From positions 1-27,996 of the forward strand of contig CAYMWF010000063.1 of NCBI GenBank assembly GCA_964394085.1: a DNA stretch of 27,996 bases. The letters are read 5' to 3'. Below the pieces are notes generated by a model. That model worked only from the letters and a program-made list of their open reading frames with translations. It did not search any database and had not been told where the DNA came from. Below are positions 8,880-16,122 of the stretch, in pieces. Position numbers and translations under genes: made by a program. Numbering within the stretch: the stretch's first letter is position 1; every line of letters starts with the position of its first letter. This stretch comes from CAYMWF01 sp964394085 [NCBI: uncultured Gemmatimonadota bacterium] (GTDB lineage Bacteria; GCA-2686955; CAYMWF01).

Positions 8880-10820
8880 TCAAAATCGGGCAAGACTGCC
8901 GTCGCGCCTGGCCTTCGCCACGGCGGCGCGGAACAGTGTAAAGGACAATGGCAGGAGCACAACGGCAAACAAGGTAAGGTAAAGAAGCTGCGGAAGTATG
9001 TCCATGGGGCCCAGGCCCGTGAGCAGCGCTCTTCTCATTCCCTCGAGAGCGTGGGTGATCGGGAGAAGGGAACTCACGACCTGCAGCCAGTCCGGGAGTA
9101 TCGAAACAGGAAAGAAAACACCTCCGAGCAACCCTCCGGCGCTGACAAGGAAAAAATTCAACGGGTTTCCGCGTTTGAACACCATGATGAACGCGGCCGA
9201 ACATATTCCCACGGCGGAAAATGTAATAATTGTGAGGATCAGTATGAGAATCGCAGCGGCCAGAGGTGCAAATCCGGTTATGAACATTCCCATCGCTTTG
9301 CCCGCGATGAAATAGACCAGCACCGTCACCGTGGTGAAGAGGAAACTCCAGAGTGATGATGCGACCAGTATAACTGCTATGCTGGTCGGACTGACGAGCA
9401 TCATTTCAAGGGTCCCCTGAACCTGTGCATTTCTCATTACATCGGCGAAAGCGCCGAGAGAGACGGCGAGATATCCCGACATGGCAACGCCGACAAGAAG
9501 AAAAGCGGTGAAATCACCTCCGTAAGCGGTCAGTGAAGGGATATTCCCTGCGCCGACGAGTTTGCCGATGAAAAAAAGCACCGCCACTGAAAAAAATATG
9601 CTTGCAAGCTGGAAAAGGAAGTCGAGCCGATAGCTGGCCCTGATCGCCGTGTCCCTTTTTACGAAGGCCAGGAGTTTTGCGGTTATTTTGATGGGTCCCG
9701 GGATAAGGTGCGGTTTCTTGAATGCACTGCCGTTTTCGTCGGCCTGGGCCGCCTCGCCGACGGACTTTATCGATTCTCCGGATTCCGCAGAAGCAGGCGG
9801 CTTGCTTCCGTTGCGAATAAGTTCTGGAAGCAGCTGCTCGATCGATTTTTCCCGCTCCCTGACCTGCGATATTCTGAACCCCCGGGATTCGATTTTTTCA
9901 ACGAGATCCTGGATTCCCGCCCATGCACCCTGTCCAGACTCGAAGCGGATGGCGCCCTGCCCCGTCTTTTCATCTATGGAGAAGTTCCAATCAGAGGGGA
10001 AACCGGATTCGTGTTCGACATCCGGAGTAAAACTTTGATTCGCGGAATTGTCGCTCTGAATCGTTATTTCGAGTTCGCGGGTGCTTTCCACAGCCTGCCT
10101 GAAACTGAACGCAGAGGTATCGGCGGCTATCCGTCCGTCTTCGAGAAGCATCACCCGGTCGCACAGGTTTACGGCTTCTGAGAGCCGATGGGTGACAAGC
10201 AGTACCGTCCGTTTCTCATGCTCGGCGACGTGCCGGATCGTTTCCCCGACCATTCCCGCCATTCCGGGATCGAGGCTCTTGGTCGGTTCATCCAGAAGCA
10301 GGACCGGCGGATCGTGCAGGAGAGCTCTGGCAATTTCAAGACGCTGTTTCATGCCCGCTGAAAAACGATCGAAGGGTCTGTCGATATCGGCGGCAAGGTC
10401 GAGTTTCTCGGTAAGTTCGTTTATCCTCCTCTCGGCCAGGGATGGATGGATATCGAAAAGTGCAGCGAAAAATGAAAGATTCGCCCTTCCCGTCAGGCGC
10501 CAGTAGAAGCTCCTTTCGTTACCGGTAACCAGCCCTATGGAACCGCGGATACCCTGTGGTCGGTCAGGGCCGAACCCGTTTACGGTAATCGAGCCGGTGT
10601 CCGGAGCCACGAGAGTCGCTATTATCTTCAGCAGGGTGGTTTTTCCGGCGCCGTTTCTCCCCAGGATACCCAGAACCTCTCCTTCTCCGGCGCTTAAAGA
10701 GATGGATCGCAGGACTCGAATATAACGGTCGTCTGCCGTTTTATTGGAAAATTCTTTTTTAAAAGGCCTGAGGCTCGGGTTTCTCCGGAAGCTTTTTGAT
10801 AGATCCTGGACACTGATCAA
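8880..10820 (-). CDS. ABC-2 type transporter, ATPase and permease fused in one chain (TTG start)
   Basis: A 646-residue half-transporter. The N-terminal ATPase has Walker A GRNGAGKTT (54-62), an ABC signature SAGMKQR (154-160) of the ABC-2/antibiotic-export type, Walker B LLLDEP (174-179) and the switch His211. A DUF4162-like and linker region (about 240-370) follows. An ABC-2 permease (about 375-640) has roughly six hydrophobic segments and ends in the typical PITHALEGMR block. Two copies would make a complete exporter. Most ABC-2 systems keep ATPase and permease as separate genes. The only usable start is TTG at 10820, because a TAA lies in frame about 30 codons upstream and no ATG or GTG intervenes; the Shine-Dalgarno is poor. 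A -10-like TATACT (10879-10884, minus) lies in the 270-base gap upstream. The substrate is unknown. Confidence 0.9.
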   Translation of the reverse strand: MISVQDLSKSFRRNPSLRPFKKEFSNKTADDRYIRVLRSISLSAGEGEVLGILGRNGAGKTTLLKIIATLVAPDTGSITVNGFGPDRPQGIRGSIGLVTGNERSFYWRLTGRANLSFFAALFDIHPSLAERRINELTEKLDLAADIDRPFDRFSAGMKQRLEIARALLHDPPVLLLDEPTKSLDPGMAGMVGETIRHVAEHEKRTVLLVTHRLSEAVNLCDRVMLLEDGRIAADTSAFSFRQAVESTRELEITIQSDNSANQSFTPDVEHESGFPSDWNFSIDEKTGQGAIRFESGQGAWAGIQDLVEKIESRGFRISQVREREKSIEQLLPELIRNGSKPPASAESGESIKSVGEAAQADENGSAFKKPHLIPGPIKITAKLLAFVKRDTAIRASYRLDFLFQLASIFFSVAVLFFIGKLVGAGNIPSLTAYGGDFTAFLLVGVAMSGYLAVSLGAFADVMRNAQVQGTLEMMLVSPTSIAVILVASSLWSFLFTTVTVLVYFIAGKAMGMFITGFAPLAAAILILILTIITFSAVGICSAAFIMVFKRGNPLNFFLVSAGGLLGGVFFPVSILPDWLQVVSSLLPITHALEGMRRALLTGLGPMDILPQLLYLTLFAVVLLPLSFTLFRAAVAKARRDGSLARF

Positions 10821-11090
10821 TGTAACAACCCCGGACGTCCACCTTCGTACCGGTGCGTAAAACGATTAGCGGAAGAGGAGTATAAATGACAGATTCGGAC
10901 AGGCTGGAATTTACTCAGGGAATTCTTATAACCCCAAGCGGGAGAACCGGAAAGAAACGCCGGTCCGGGTAATGAAACGACTTTTGAATAAAAACAGGAA
11001 AGTTCTGGCAGTATCGGGTCGTATCCGAGCCGGAAGCCGGCATTCAGGAGACGGAAACAACCGTCGCGAATCGAACAATGTGGGAGTTGG

Positions 11091-11354
11091 TCAGATACCT
11101 TTTTTCCTCCGGATTTCTTCCGAGAGTTTATCGAATTCGATCTCCCAGTCCTGGGTACCTTTCTGGAGATGCTTGAGACGCCTGGCGGCTTCTTCTTCCA
11201 CAACTTCATCAAGATTGCAGTATTCTTCGAAAATGGCGCTGATCTTCTGTTTCAGAGTGCGATTGCTCGCGTAAATCTCTTCAACATGCTCGCTGTTCCA
11301 GAGGATTTCTATTATTTTGCCTGTCAGGTACTCTATTCTCAATTGAGAAAGCAT
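11091..11354 (-). CDS. DUF507 family protein (second of a tandem pair)
   Basis: An 87-residue, charged, helical protein. The C-terminal block HLQKGTQDWEIEFDKLSEEIRRKKG is the family hallmark (usually a G[ST]xEW[DE] motif followed by a basic tail). The function of DUF507 is not known. The gene follows the other DUF507 copy by 16 bases and must share its transcript. The two proteins are only distantly similar, so this is an old duplication or a heteromeric pair. The 250-base stretch between this gene and the ABC gene contains no convincing gene. Confidence 0.8.
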   Translation of the reverse strand: MLSQLRIEYLTGKIIEILWNSEHVEEIYASNRTLKQKISAIFEEYCNLDEVVEEEAARRLKHLQKGTQDWEIEFDKLSEEIRRKKGI

Positions 11355-11370
11355 GGATCAACCGTCCGTT

Positions 11371-11646
11371 TCAAATGATCATCTTACGTTCTTTGACCAG
11401 CTGGCGCTTGATATGCGAGAACATCCGGTGCGGAGGGATATCTTTGAACTTGTCGATATTATTATCGATAATCACCCTAACTTCGGCATCGAGCTCACTT
11501 TCGGCCTTTATATCTTCGAAGATAATTTCTCTGATATCCTGGAGTACTTCGTTTTTACCTTCGCCATATTCGACGTGGTTTTCCGCTTCGAGTCTATTCA
11601 CGATCTCTTCACTGATTTTTTCGATGACTTTGGGTGAAATCCTCAT
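11371..11646 (-). CDS. DUF507 family protein (first of a tandem pair)
   Basis: A 91-residue protein starting MRISPKVIEKISEEIVNRL, a typical DUF507 opening, followed by an acidic middle with repeated ED and an ending FSHIKRQLVKERKMI. It aligns end to end in layout with the gene just downstream. GGAG lies seven bases before the ATG. A strong promoter is found 73-102 bases upstream of the start. The family role is uncharacterised; predicted all-helical and cytosolic. Confidence 0.8.
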   Translation of the reverse strand: MRISPKVIEKISEEIVNRLEAENHVEYGEGKNEVLQDIREIIFEDIKAESELDAEVRVIIDNNIDKFKDIPPHRMFSHIKRQLVKERKMII

Positions 11647-11718
11647 CCCTCGACTCCTGGCGGTTGCTCTGCCGCGGAAGGGGGAAATACCTGCCCGCGG
11701 TTCAAAAAAAGCTTACGA

Positions 11719-11748
11719 ATTATATGCCCGGCGCTACTGAATCGTCAA
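11719..11748 (-). promoter_or_regulatory. Strong predicted promoter of the DUF507 pair
   Basis: On the minus strand TTGACG (11743-11748), an 18-nt spacer and a consensus TATAAT (11719-11724). The leader is about 65 nt. It separates the DUF507 genes from the acyl-CoA dehydrogenase upstream. Close by, a 13-nt direct repeat with one mismatch (11756-11768 and 11781-11793) lies between the dehydrogenase stop and this promoter. Confidence 0.65.
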
Positions 11749-11800
11749 GAAGGAATCACTCCCGGAACTCTCTATTGCGCTCACTGCCGGAACCGCTCTC

Positions 11801-12973
11801 TTACTCCCTCAGCAGGGAACCTGCGATAACAACTCGCTGCACCTGGTTCGTGCCCTCATAAATCTGGGTGATCTTCGCGTCGCGCATCATCCTCTCGACC
11901 GGGTATTCTTTCATGTAACCGTATCCGCCGAGAAGCTGTACCGCATCGTTGGTGACGCTCATGGCAGTATCCCCGGCAAATACTTTTGCTATGGCCGAAA
12001 GTTTGGAAAATCCCCTGGGGAGCCTGTCCATGTTCTTGGGCAATCCTTCGAACTGGGCGGCGGCCCTGTATACGAGGCTCCGGGCGCCTTCCACCTGGAT
12101 CGCCATATCGGCCATCATGAACTGCAGCGCCTGGAACTTGGCTATGGGCTGACCGAACTGGACCCTCTCTTTACAGTAGTTTACAGCGTAGTCCAGCGCG
12201 CCCTGGGCGATTCCAACCGCCTGGGCGCCGATGGCGGGTCTCGTGCGGTCGAGAGTCATCATTGCGATCTGGAAACCCCGGCCTTCCCTGCCGATCAGGT
12301 TATCGGCAGGTATCTTGCAATCCTCGAAAATGATACTCGACGTATTGGAGCCCCTGATGCCCATCTTATCCTCATGCTTGCCGACCGAAAACCCGGGCAT
12401 CCCTTTCTCTACGACGAAGCAGCTCAAGCCGCGAATGCCCGGAGCTTCGGGATTCGATTTTGCGAAAATCGTCACGACATCCGCGATGCCGCCGTTCGTG
12501 ATGAAGCACTTTTCCCCGTTCAATATGTAACTGTCGCCTTCCCTGATGGCGGTGGTTCTTACCGCCGCGGCGTCTGATCCGGCGCCGGGTTCGGTAAGGC
12601 CGAATGCGGCGAGGTGTTCTCCGGTAGCGATAGGAGGCAGCCAGTGCTTTTTCTGATCTTCCGTCCCGGCGAGCTGGATCGGCATGGAACCCAGATCCTG
12701 GGAACCGACGATCAACGAGGAGGAAGCGCAGACCTTGGCGATTTCCTCCATCATAATGCAACAGGAAAGCAGGCCGAAGCCGGCGCCGCCGTACTCTTCT
12801 TCTATGTCAATACCCATGAGATCGTTCTCGCGGAATATTTCGAGGATGTCGTAGGGGTACTCGCCTGAAGCATCTATCTCAGCAGCCCGGGGCAGAATTT
12901 TTTCTCTGGAGAGTTTGCGTACCATGTCCCGCATCATTATTTGATCTTCGGTGAGGGTGAAATCCATGTCCAA
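11801..12973 (-). CDS. Acyl-CoA dehydrogenase (short/medium-chain, butyryl-CoA dehydrogenase-like)
   Basis: A 390-residue flavoprotein that oxidises acyl-CoA to trans-2-enoyl-CoA, passing electrons to ETF. It has the N-terminal helical domain, the FAD/substrate motif LTEPGAGSDA (126-135), FITNGG (158-163), and the C-terminal QLLGGYGYMKEYPVERMMRD signature. The catalytic base is Glu373 in QIYEGTNQVQR, at the position used by short-chain enzymes. Length is standard. AGGAG precedes the ATG by about six bases. It lies 153 bases downstream of citF on the same strand, with a hairpin at the citF stop, so cotranscription is possible but not certain. Chain-length specificity cannot be read from the sequence. 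Confidence 0.94.
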   Translation of the reverse strand: MDMDFTLTEDQIMMRDMVRKLSREKILPRAAEIDASGEYPYDILEIFRENDLMGIDIEEEYGGAGFGLLSCCIMMEEIAKVCASSSLIVGSQDLGSMPIQLAGTEDQKKHWLPPIATGEHLAAFGLTEPGAGSDAAAVRTTAIREGDSYILNGEKCFITNGGIADVVTIFAKSNPEAPGIRGLSCFVVEKGMPGFSVGKHEDKMGIRGSNTSSIIFEDCKIPADNLIGREGRGFQIAMMTLDRTRPAIGAQAVGIAQGALDYAVNYCKERVQFGQPIAKFQALQFMMADMAIQVEGARSLVYRAAAQFEGLPKNMDRLPRGFSKLSAIAKVFAGDTAMSVTNDAVQLLGGYGYMKEYPVERMMRDAKITQIYEGTNQVQRVVIAGSLLRE

Positions 12974-13114
12974 CTCCTTGTCTGCCGCCCCCGTGGCCGG
13001 CTGTAATAAGTTCGCTTCCGGATCCGCGCCGGGCGAACCGGGTAATCAGGAAATTTAGTTCCAGGACGTAGGAAAATACGACCGGTTATATCTTATTCGA
13101 CATATTCTCTTGAA

Positions 13115-13142
13115 ATGGCAGCCGGTTCACCGGACCTGCCAT
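13115..13142 (-). terminator. Hairpin overlapping the citF stop codon, possible attenuator or terminator
   Basis: ATGGCAG (13115-13121) pairs with CTGCCAT (13136-13142), and inside it CCGG (13122-13125) pairs with CCGG (13130-13133) around a TTCA loop. The stem totals 11 bp with a 2-nt bulge. The citF TGA (13127-13129) lies within the loop and inner stem. No T run follows, so it is not a standard intrinsic terminator; it may stabilise the 3' end of the citrate lyase message. Confidence 0.4.
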
Positions 13143-14680
13143 ACTGTATCGATAACGGTCCCGTCGACCCACTTGACCACCGCGACCGGTTTGTCGCCTA
13201 AATCAGGCTTATCGGGTGTTCCGCAGATGCCGTCTACTTCTTCTTTCATTTCACGTATCGTCATGACGGGCAGACCTGACCCCGCCACCTTGTCCAGGAG
13301 GTCTTTGCGGGCCGGGTTGATCGCGATCCCCCGCTCCGTCACGATCACGTCGATCAATTCTCCCGGACCGCAGAGCGTAGTCACTTCATCCACGATTACG
13401 GGGATCCTGTCCCGGAACGCCGGTATCGGGAGGATGGTGCACTTGGAGAAGAGACAGTTCTGCCAGCCGCCTATTCCGTGGAGCAGCCGCCCGTCGGAAT
13501 GCGTCACCACGTTGGCGTTGAAATTCACGTCGACTTCGGTAGCGCCCAGCACCACGGCGTCGAGCATCGAAGCGAAATTGCCTTTGCCGTGGAAATTGTA
13601 CGATGTAAACGGGCTCGTGTTTACATGGTTCGGGTTTTCGCGCATGGAGCGGACCCCCTCGAGATCGAAAGTCTGACCGTCGAGAATATAATCGGTCTGG
13701 CCCGATTCGAGCATCTCGACCAGGTACTGGGTGGATCCGCCGCGGATGAACCTGGCCCTGACGCCGGCGTCGGCCATCATCTCGCGCAGATAGATAGCGA
13801 AGGCGAGCGCAGTGCCTCCCGCCCCGGCCTGGAAGGAAAAACCCTCCTGCATGATGCCGGTATCCCGGACGAATCGGGCGGTCATCTCAGCGATCAGCTG
13901 CCTGTCGGGGCTTTTGGTTACTCGTGTTGTTCCGGAAACGATCTTGGCTGGATCTCCTATCCGGTCCATTTCCACAACAAAATCGATGTAATTGCCCTGA
14001 ATCTGCCACGGGATGCATGGGAAATCGATAAGATTATCGGTTGCGACGATGACCCTGTCGGCGTATTGCGAGTCCGCCAGGGCGAACCCGAGCAGACCGC
14101 ACGCGGATGGGCCGGTCACTCCGTTGGCATTTCCGAATGGGTCGGCCGTGGGAGCGGCAATCACGGCGATGTCGATATGCACCTCACCGTCCTGAACCGC
14201 CTGGTACCTGCCGCCGTGGGACCTGAGCACGCCCAGCCCGCGCATTTTACCCTGTGAACAGTAGTCGCCCAGGGGGCCGTTCATGCTCCCTTCGATATGG
14301 TGGATGACTCCGCTGTCGAGGTGGGCGATGTTTTCAGCGTGGCACGGGAACGAAGCGCTGGGGAACCACATCAGGTCTTTCACCCCGATCGACGCCGCCG
14401 CTTCGAACACTGCGTTCGCCACCAGGTCGCCGTTTCGGAAGTGATGGTGTGTCGAGACGGTCATCCCGTCTTTCAACCCGCACTGCTCGAGTGCGGTCCT
14501 CATGTCGGCGACCACCTTGTTGCCGTCGGGCGGATAGTCCGAGCAGGTTGCGAGAGGAGGTGCTGTTTTTCTGCCTGAAGGACGATGTTGATTCACACCC
14601 TTGTAAGGAACCGCGGATCTGCCGTTTACCTCGACCGGCACCCGCCTTCCTGCTGCATTCTCTACCATTCCTGGAGGCAT
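13127..14680 (-). CDS. citF: Citrate lyase alpha subunit (citrate:acetyl-ACP transferase)
   Basis: A 517-residue CitF. It catalyses exchange of the acetyl group on the acyl-carrier for citrate, giving citryl-ACP, which CitE cleaves to oxaloacetate and acetyl-ACP. It can be followed along the E. coli subunit: LKDGMTVSTHHHFRNGDLV, GLGVLRSHGGRYQ, NANGVTGPSACG, ARFIRGGSTQYLVEM, ENPNHVN, EVDVNFNANV, GRIPVIVDEV-type and GIAINPAR blocks, and the ending GTVIDTVWQVR. Length is normal. The start at 14680 is served by GAGGAG at the end of the upstream gene, about nine bases away; only six bases separate the two genes, implying translational coupling. A second ATG four codons in is less well placed. CitF homologues can also act on citramalate-like substrates. 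Confidence 0.94.
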   Translation of the reverse strand: MPPGMVENAAGRRVPVEVNGRSAVPYKGVNQHRPSGRKTAPPLATCSDYPPDGNKVVADMRTALEQCGLKDGMTVSTHHHFRNGDLVANAVFEAAASIGVKDLMWFPSASFPCHAENIAHLDSGVIHHIEGSMNGPLGDYCSQGKMRGLGVLRSHGGRYQAVQDGEVHIDIAVIAAPTADPFGNANGVTGPSACGLLGFALADSQYADRVIVATDNLIDFPCIPWQIQGNYIDFVVEMDRIGDPAKIVSGTTRVTKSPDRQLIAEMTARFVRDTGIMQEGFSFQAGAGGTALAFAIYLREMMADAGVRARFIRGGSTQYLVEMLESGQTDYILDGQTFDLEGVRSMRENPNHVNTSPFTSYNFHGKGNFASMLDAVVLGATEVDVNFNANVVTHSDGRLLHGIGGWQNCLFSKCTILPIPAFRDRIPVIVDEVTTLCGPGELIDVIVTERGIAINPARKDLLDKVAGSGLPVMTIREMKEEVDGICGTPDKPDLGDKPVAVVKWVDGTVIDTVWQVR

Positions 14681-14686
14681 AATTCA

Positions 14687-15910
14687 TTACTCCTCTTCTA
14701 TCTCTCTCCATCCGGATTCAAGCAGTCCCATGTTTTCCGCGTATTTTACCGTGGAAACCGCTCTCTTCACCACCGGAGGATCGATCATCTTGCTTCCGAT
14801 CGAAACCACGCCGAGCCCCTCGGCTTCAGCCTGTTCGAAAACCTTCACGATGCGGCACGCCTTTGCGATTTCGGCTTCTTCAGGAGCCATGGCTTCATGA
14901 ACCACCGCTATCTGACGCGGGTGGATGCATCCCTTGCCGTCGAACCCGAGAGATCTGGCTTCTTTCACGCTTTCGCGCAGACCCTCCATATCTCCGACAT
15001 CGGAAAACACCGTGTCGATAGGCTGAACTCCGGCGGCTCTCGCCGCGTTCACGACCTGCGAGCGGGCCCAGAAAGACTCCCGGCCTTCCTTGGTGCGCCT
15101 GCATCCGATATCCGCCGTATAATCTTCGAGGCCGACGGCGAGGGCGACCACCGTATCGGCCGCGGAGGCAATCTCGAACGCTTTGATCGTGCCCAGCGCG
15201 CTTTCGATGATGGGCATCAGGAATACCGTCTGTTCTATTCCTCTTTCCGACAGGATGGTTTTGATTTTATCATCCACTTCCACCACCTGACCGGCGCTTT
15301 CGCATTTCGGAATAAGAACGACGTGAACGTTATGAGGAATGATGAAATCAAGGTCTTCAAGCCCCATCGGAAGCTGGTTGATGCGGACCATACGCTCCGA
15401 GCCACGGAAATCGACACTCCGGAGAGCGTTCCGGACAATAACGCGGGCGGCGTCTTTTTCAGACGGCGCCACCGAATCCTCGAGGTCGAGGATCACTCCG
15501 TCGGGAAGATGAAGGCCGGCGTTGACGAAAAACTTCGCCTCGTTGCCGGGAAGATACAGTCTGCTTCTTCTGAACCGCTCCCTGCTCGTCCCGTAAGTGC
15601 AATGAGGAGACATGGTGGGCAGGTACTCGGCGTTGAGATTTCCGCCGAAGGCACGCCTGACGGCTGTTTCGAGCCGTGCCGTAAGAACGAAAGGCAATGC
15701 TCCCTGATCTTCAACAATCACGTCGGCGTTATCGATACCCAGCGTGGCGAGCACTTCGGTGCATGCGGTCTCAATACCCTTGCCGAAAATAGCCCCCACT
15801 TTGCTTTGCACTTTCGCTGCAATCCCCCCGGATTCCGTTACGGAGACCGAAACGAAACAGTCTGAGCGAACCCCGGAGCCTCTCCTGCCGGCGGTTCCTT
15901 CTGAAATCAT
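14687..15910 (-). CDS. citE: Fused citrate lyase acyl-carrier (CitD) and beta (CitE) subunits
   Basis: A 407-residue chain. Residues about 1-88 match CitD, the carrier of the phosphoribosyl-dephospho-CoA group: an AGRRGSG segment with Ser12 where CitD carries its prosthetic serine, then VEDQGALPFVLTARLETAVRRA, which tracks the E. coli VDDKGALDCILRARLEALL segment. Residues about 115-407 are a CitE/HpcH aldolase TIM barrel with LYLPGNEAKF, LDLEDSV, MVRIN, PIIESA and GKGCIHPRQ. It cleaves citryl-ACP to oxaloacetate and acetyl-ACP. In described cit operons citD and citE are separate genes. I place the start at 15910, not at the upstream in-frame ATG at 15952, because AGGAGGAGG lies six to seven bases before it. 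No citC, citX or citG maturation gene is visible. Confidence 0.9.
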   Translation of the reverse strand: MISEGTAGRRGSGVRSDCFVSVSVTESGGIAAKVQSKVGAIFGKGIETACTEVLATLGIDNADVIVEDQGALPFVLTARLETAVRRAFGGNLNAEYLPTMSPHCTYGTSRERFRRSRLYLPGNEAKFFVNAGLHLPDGVILDLEDSVAPSEKDAARVIVRNALRSVDFRGSERMVRINQLPMGLEDLDFIIPHNVHVVLIPKCESAGQVVEVDDKIKTILSERGIEQTVFLMPIIESALGTIKAFEIASAADTVVALAVGLEDYTADIGCRRTKEGRESFWARSQVVNAARAAGVQPIDTVFSDVGDMEGLRESVKEARSLGFDGKGCIHPRQIAVVHEAMAPEEAEIAKACRIVKVFEQAEAEGLGVVSIGSKMIDPPVVKRAVSTVKYAENMGLLESGWREIEEE

Positions 15911-15973
15911 GGCTGACCTCCTCCTGCGCCCACTTTCGGACACCCTTGACACTCGTCGATATTGAAGAAGCGG

Positions 15974-16002
15974 ATACTAGCAGAGGAGTCCTGCTTCTCC
16001 AA
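15974..16002 (-). promoter_or_regulatory. Possible weak promoter of the citrate lyase operon
   Basis: On the minus strand TTGGAG (15997-16002), a 17-nt spacer and TAGTAT (15974-15979), about 60 bases before the Shine-Dalgarno of the CitD-CitE gene. Matches are 3/6 and 4/6, so this is only a candidate. The rest of the 212-base divergent gap to 16122 shows a TTGACA (15946-15951, plus) without a well-placed -10, and TATGAT/TAGAAT (16078-16088, plus) without a good -35. Confidence 0.3.
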
Positions 16003-16122
16003 GCGATTTCTCCCCCGGGACCGACTCGAATGAGCGGACACCGTTCATGTCAATCGGTGATGATTCCATGCCGTCTTTATGATAGAATCGTCTGGAATGG
16101 AAGTGGACCGGAGGGTTGTCAG

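Noticed and set aside
13478-14257. Plus-strand frame of 259 codons
   Set aside because: Antisense shadow of citF with no domain, start signal or family resemblance.
14585-15865. Long plus-strand open frame of 426 codons
   Set aside because: It is antisense to the clearly homologous CitD-CitE and CitF genes and encodes nothing recognisable; a shadow frame from GC-biased codons.
14687-15952. CitD-CitE start at 15952
   Set aside because: The ATG at 15910 has AGGAGGAGG at the ideal distance and matches the usual CitD N-terminal length.
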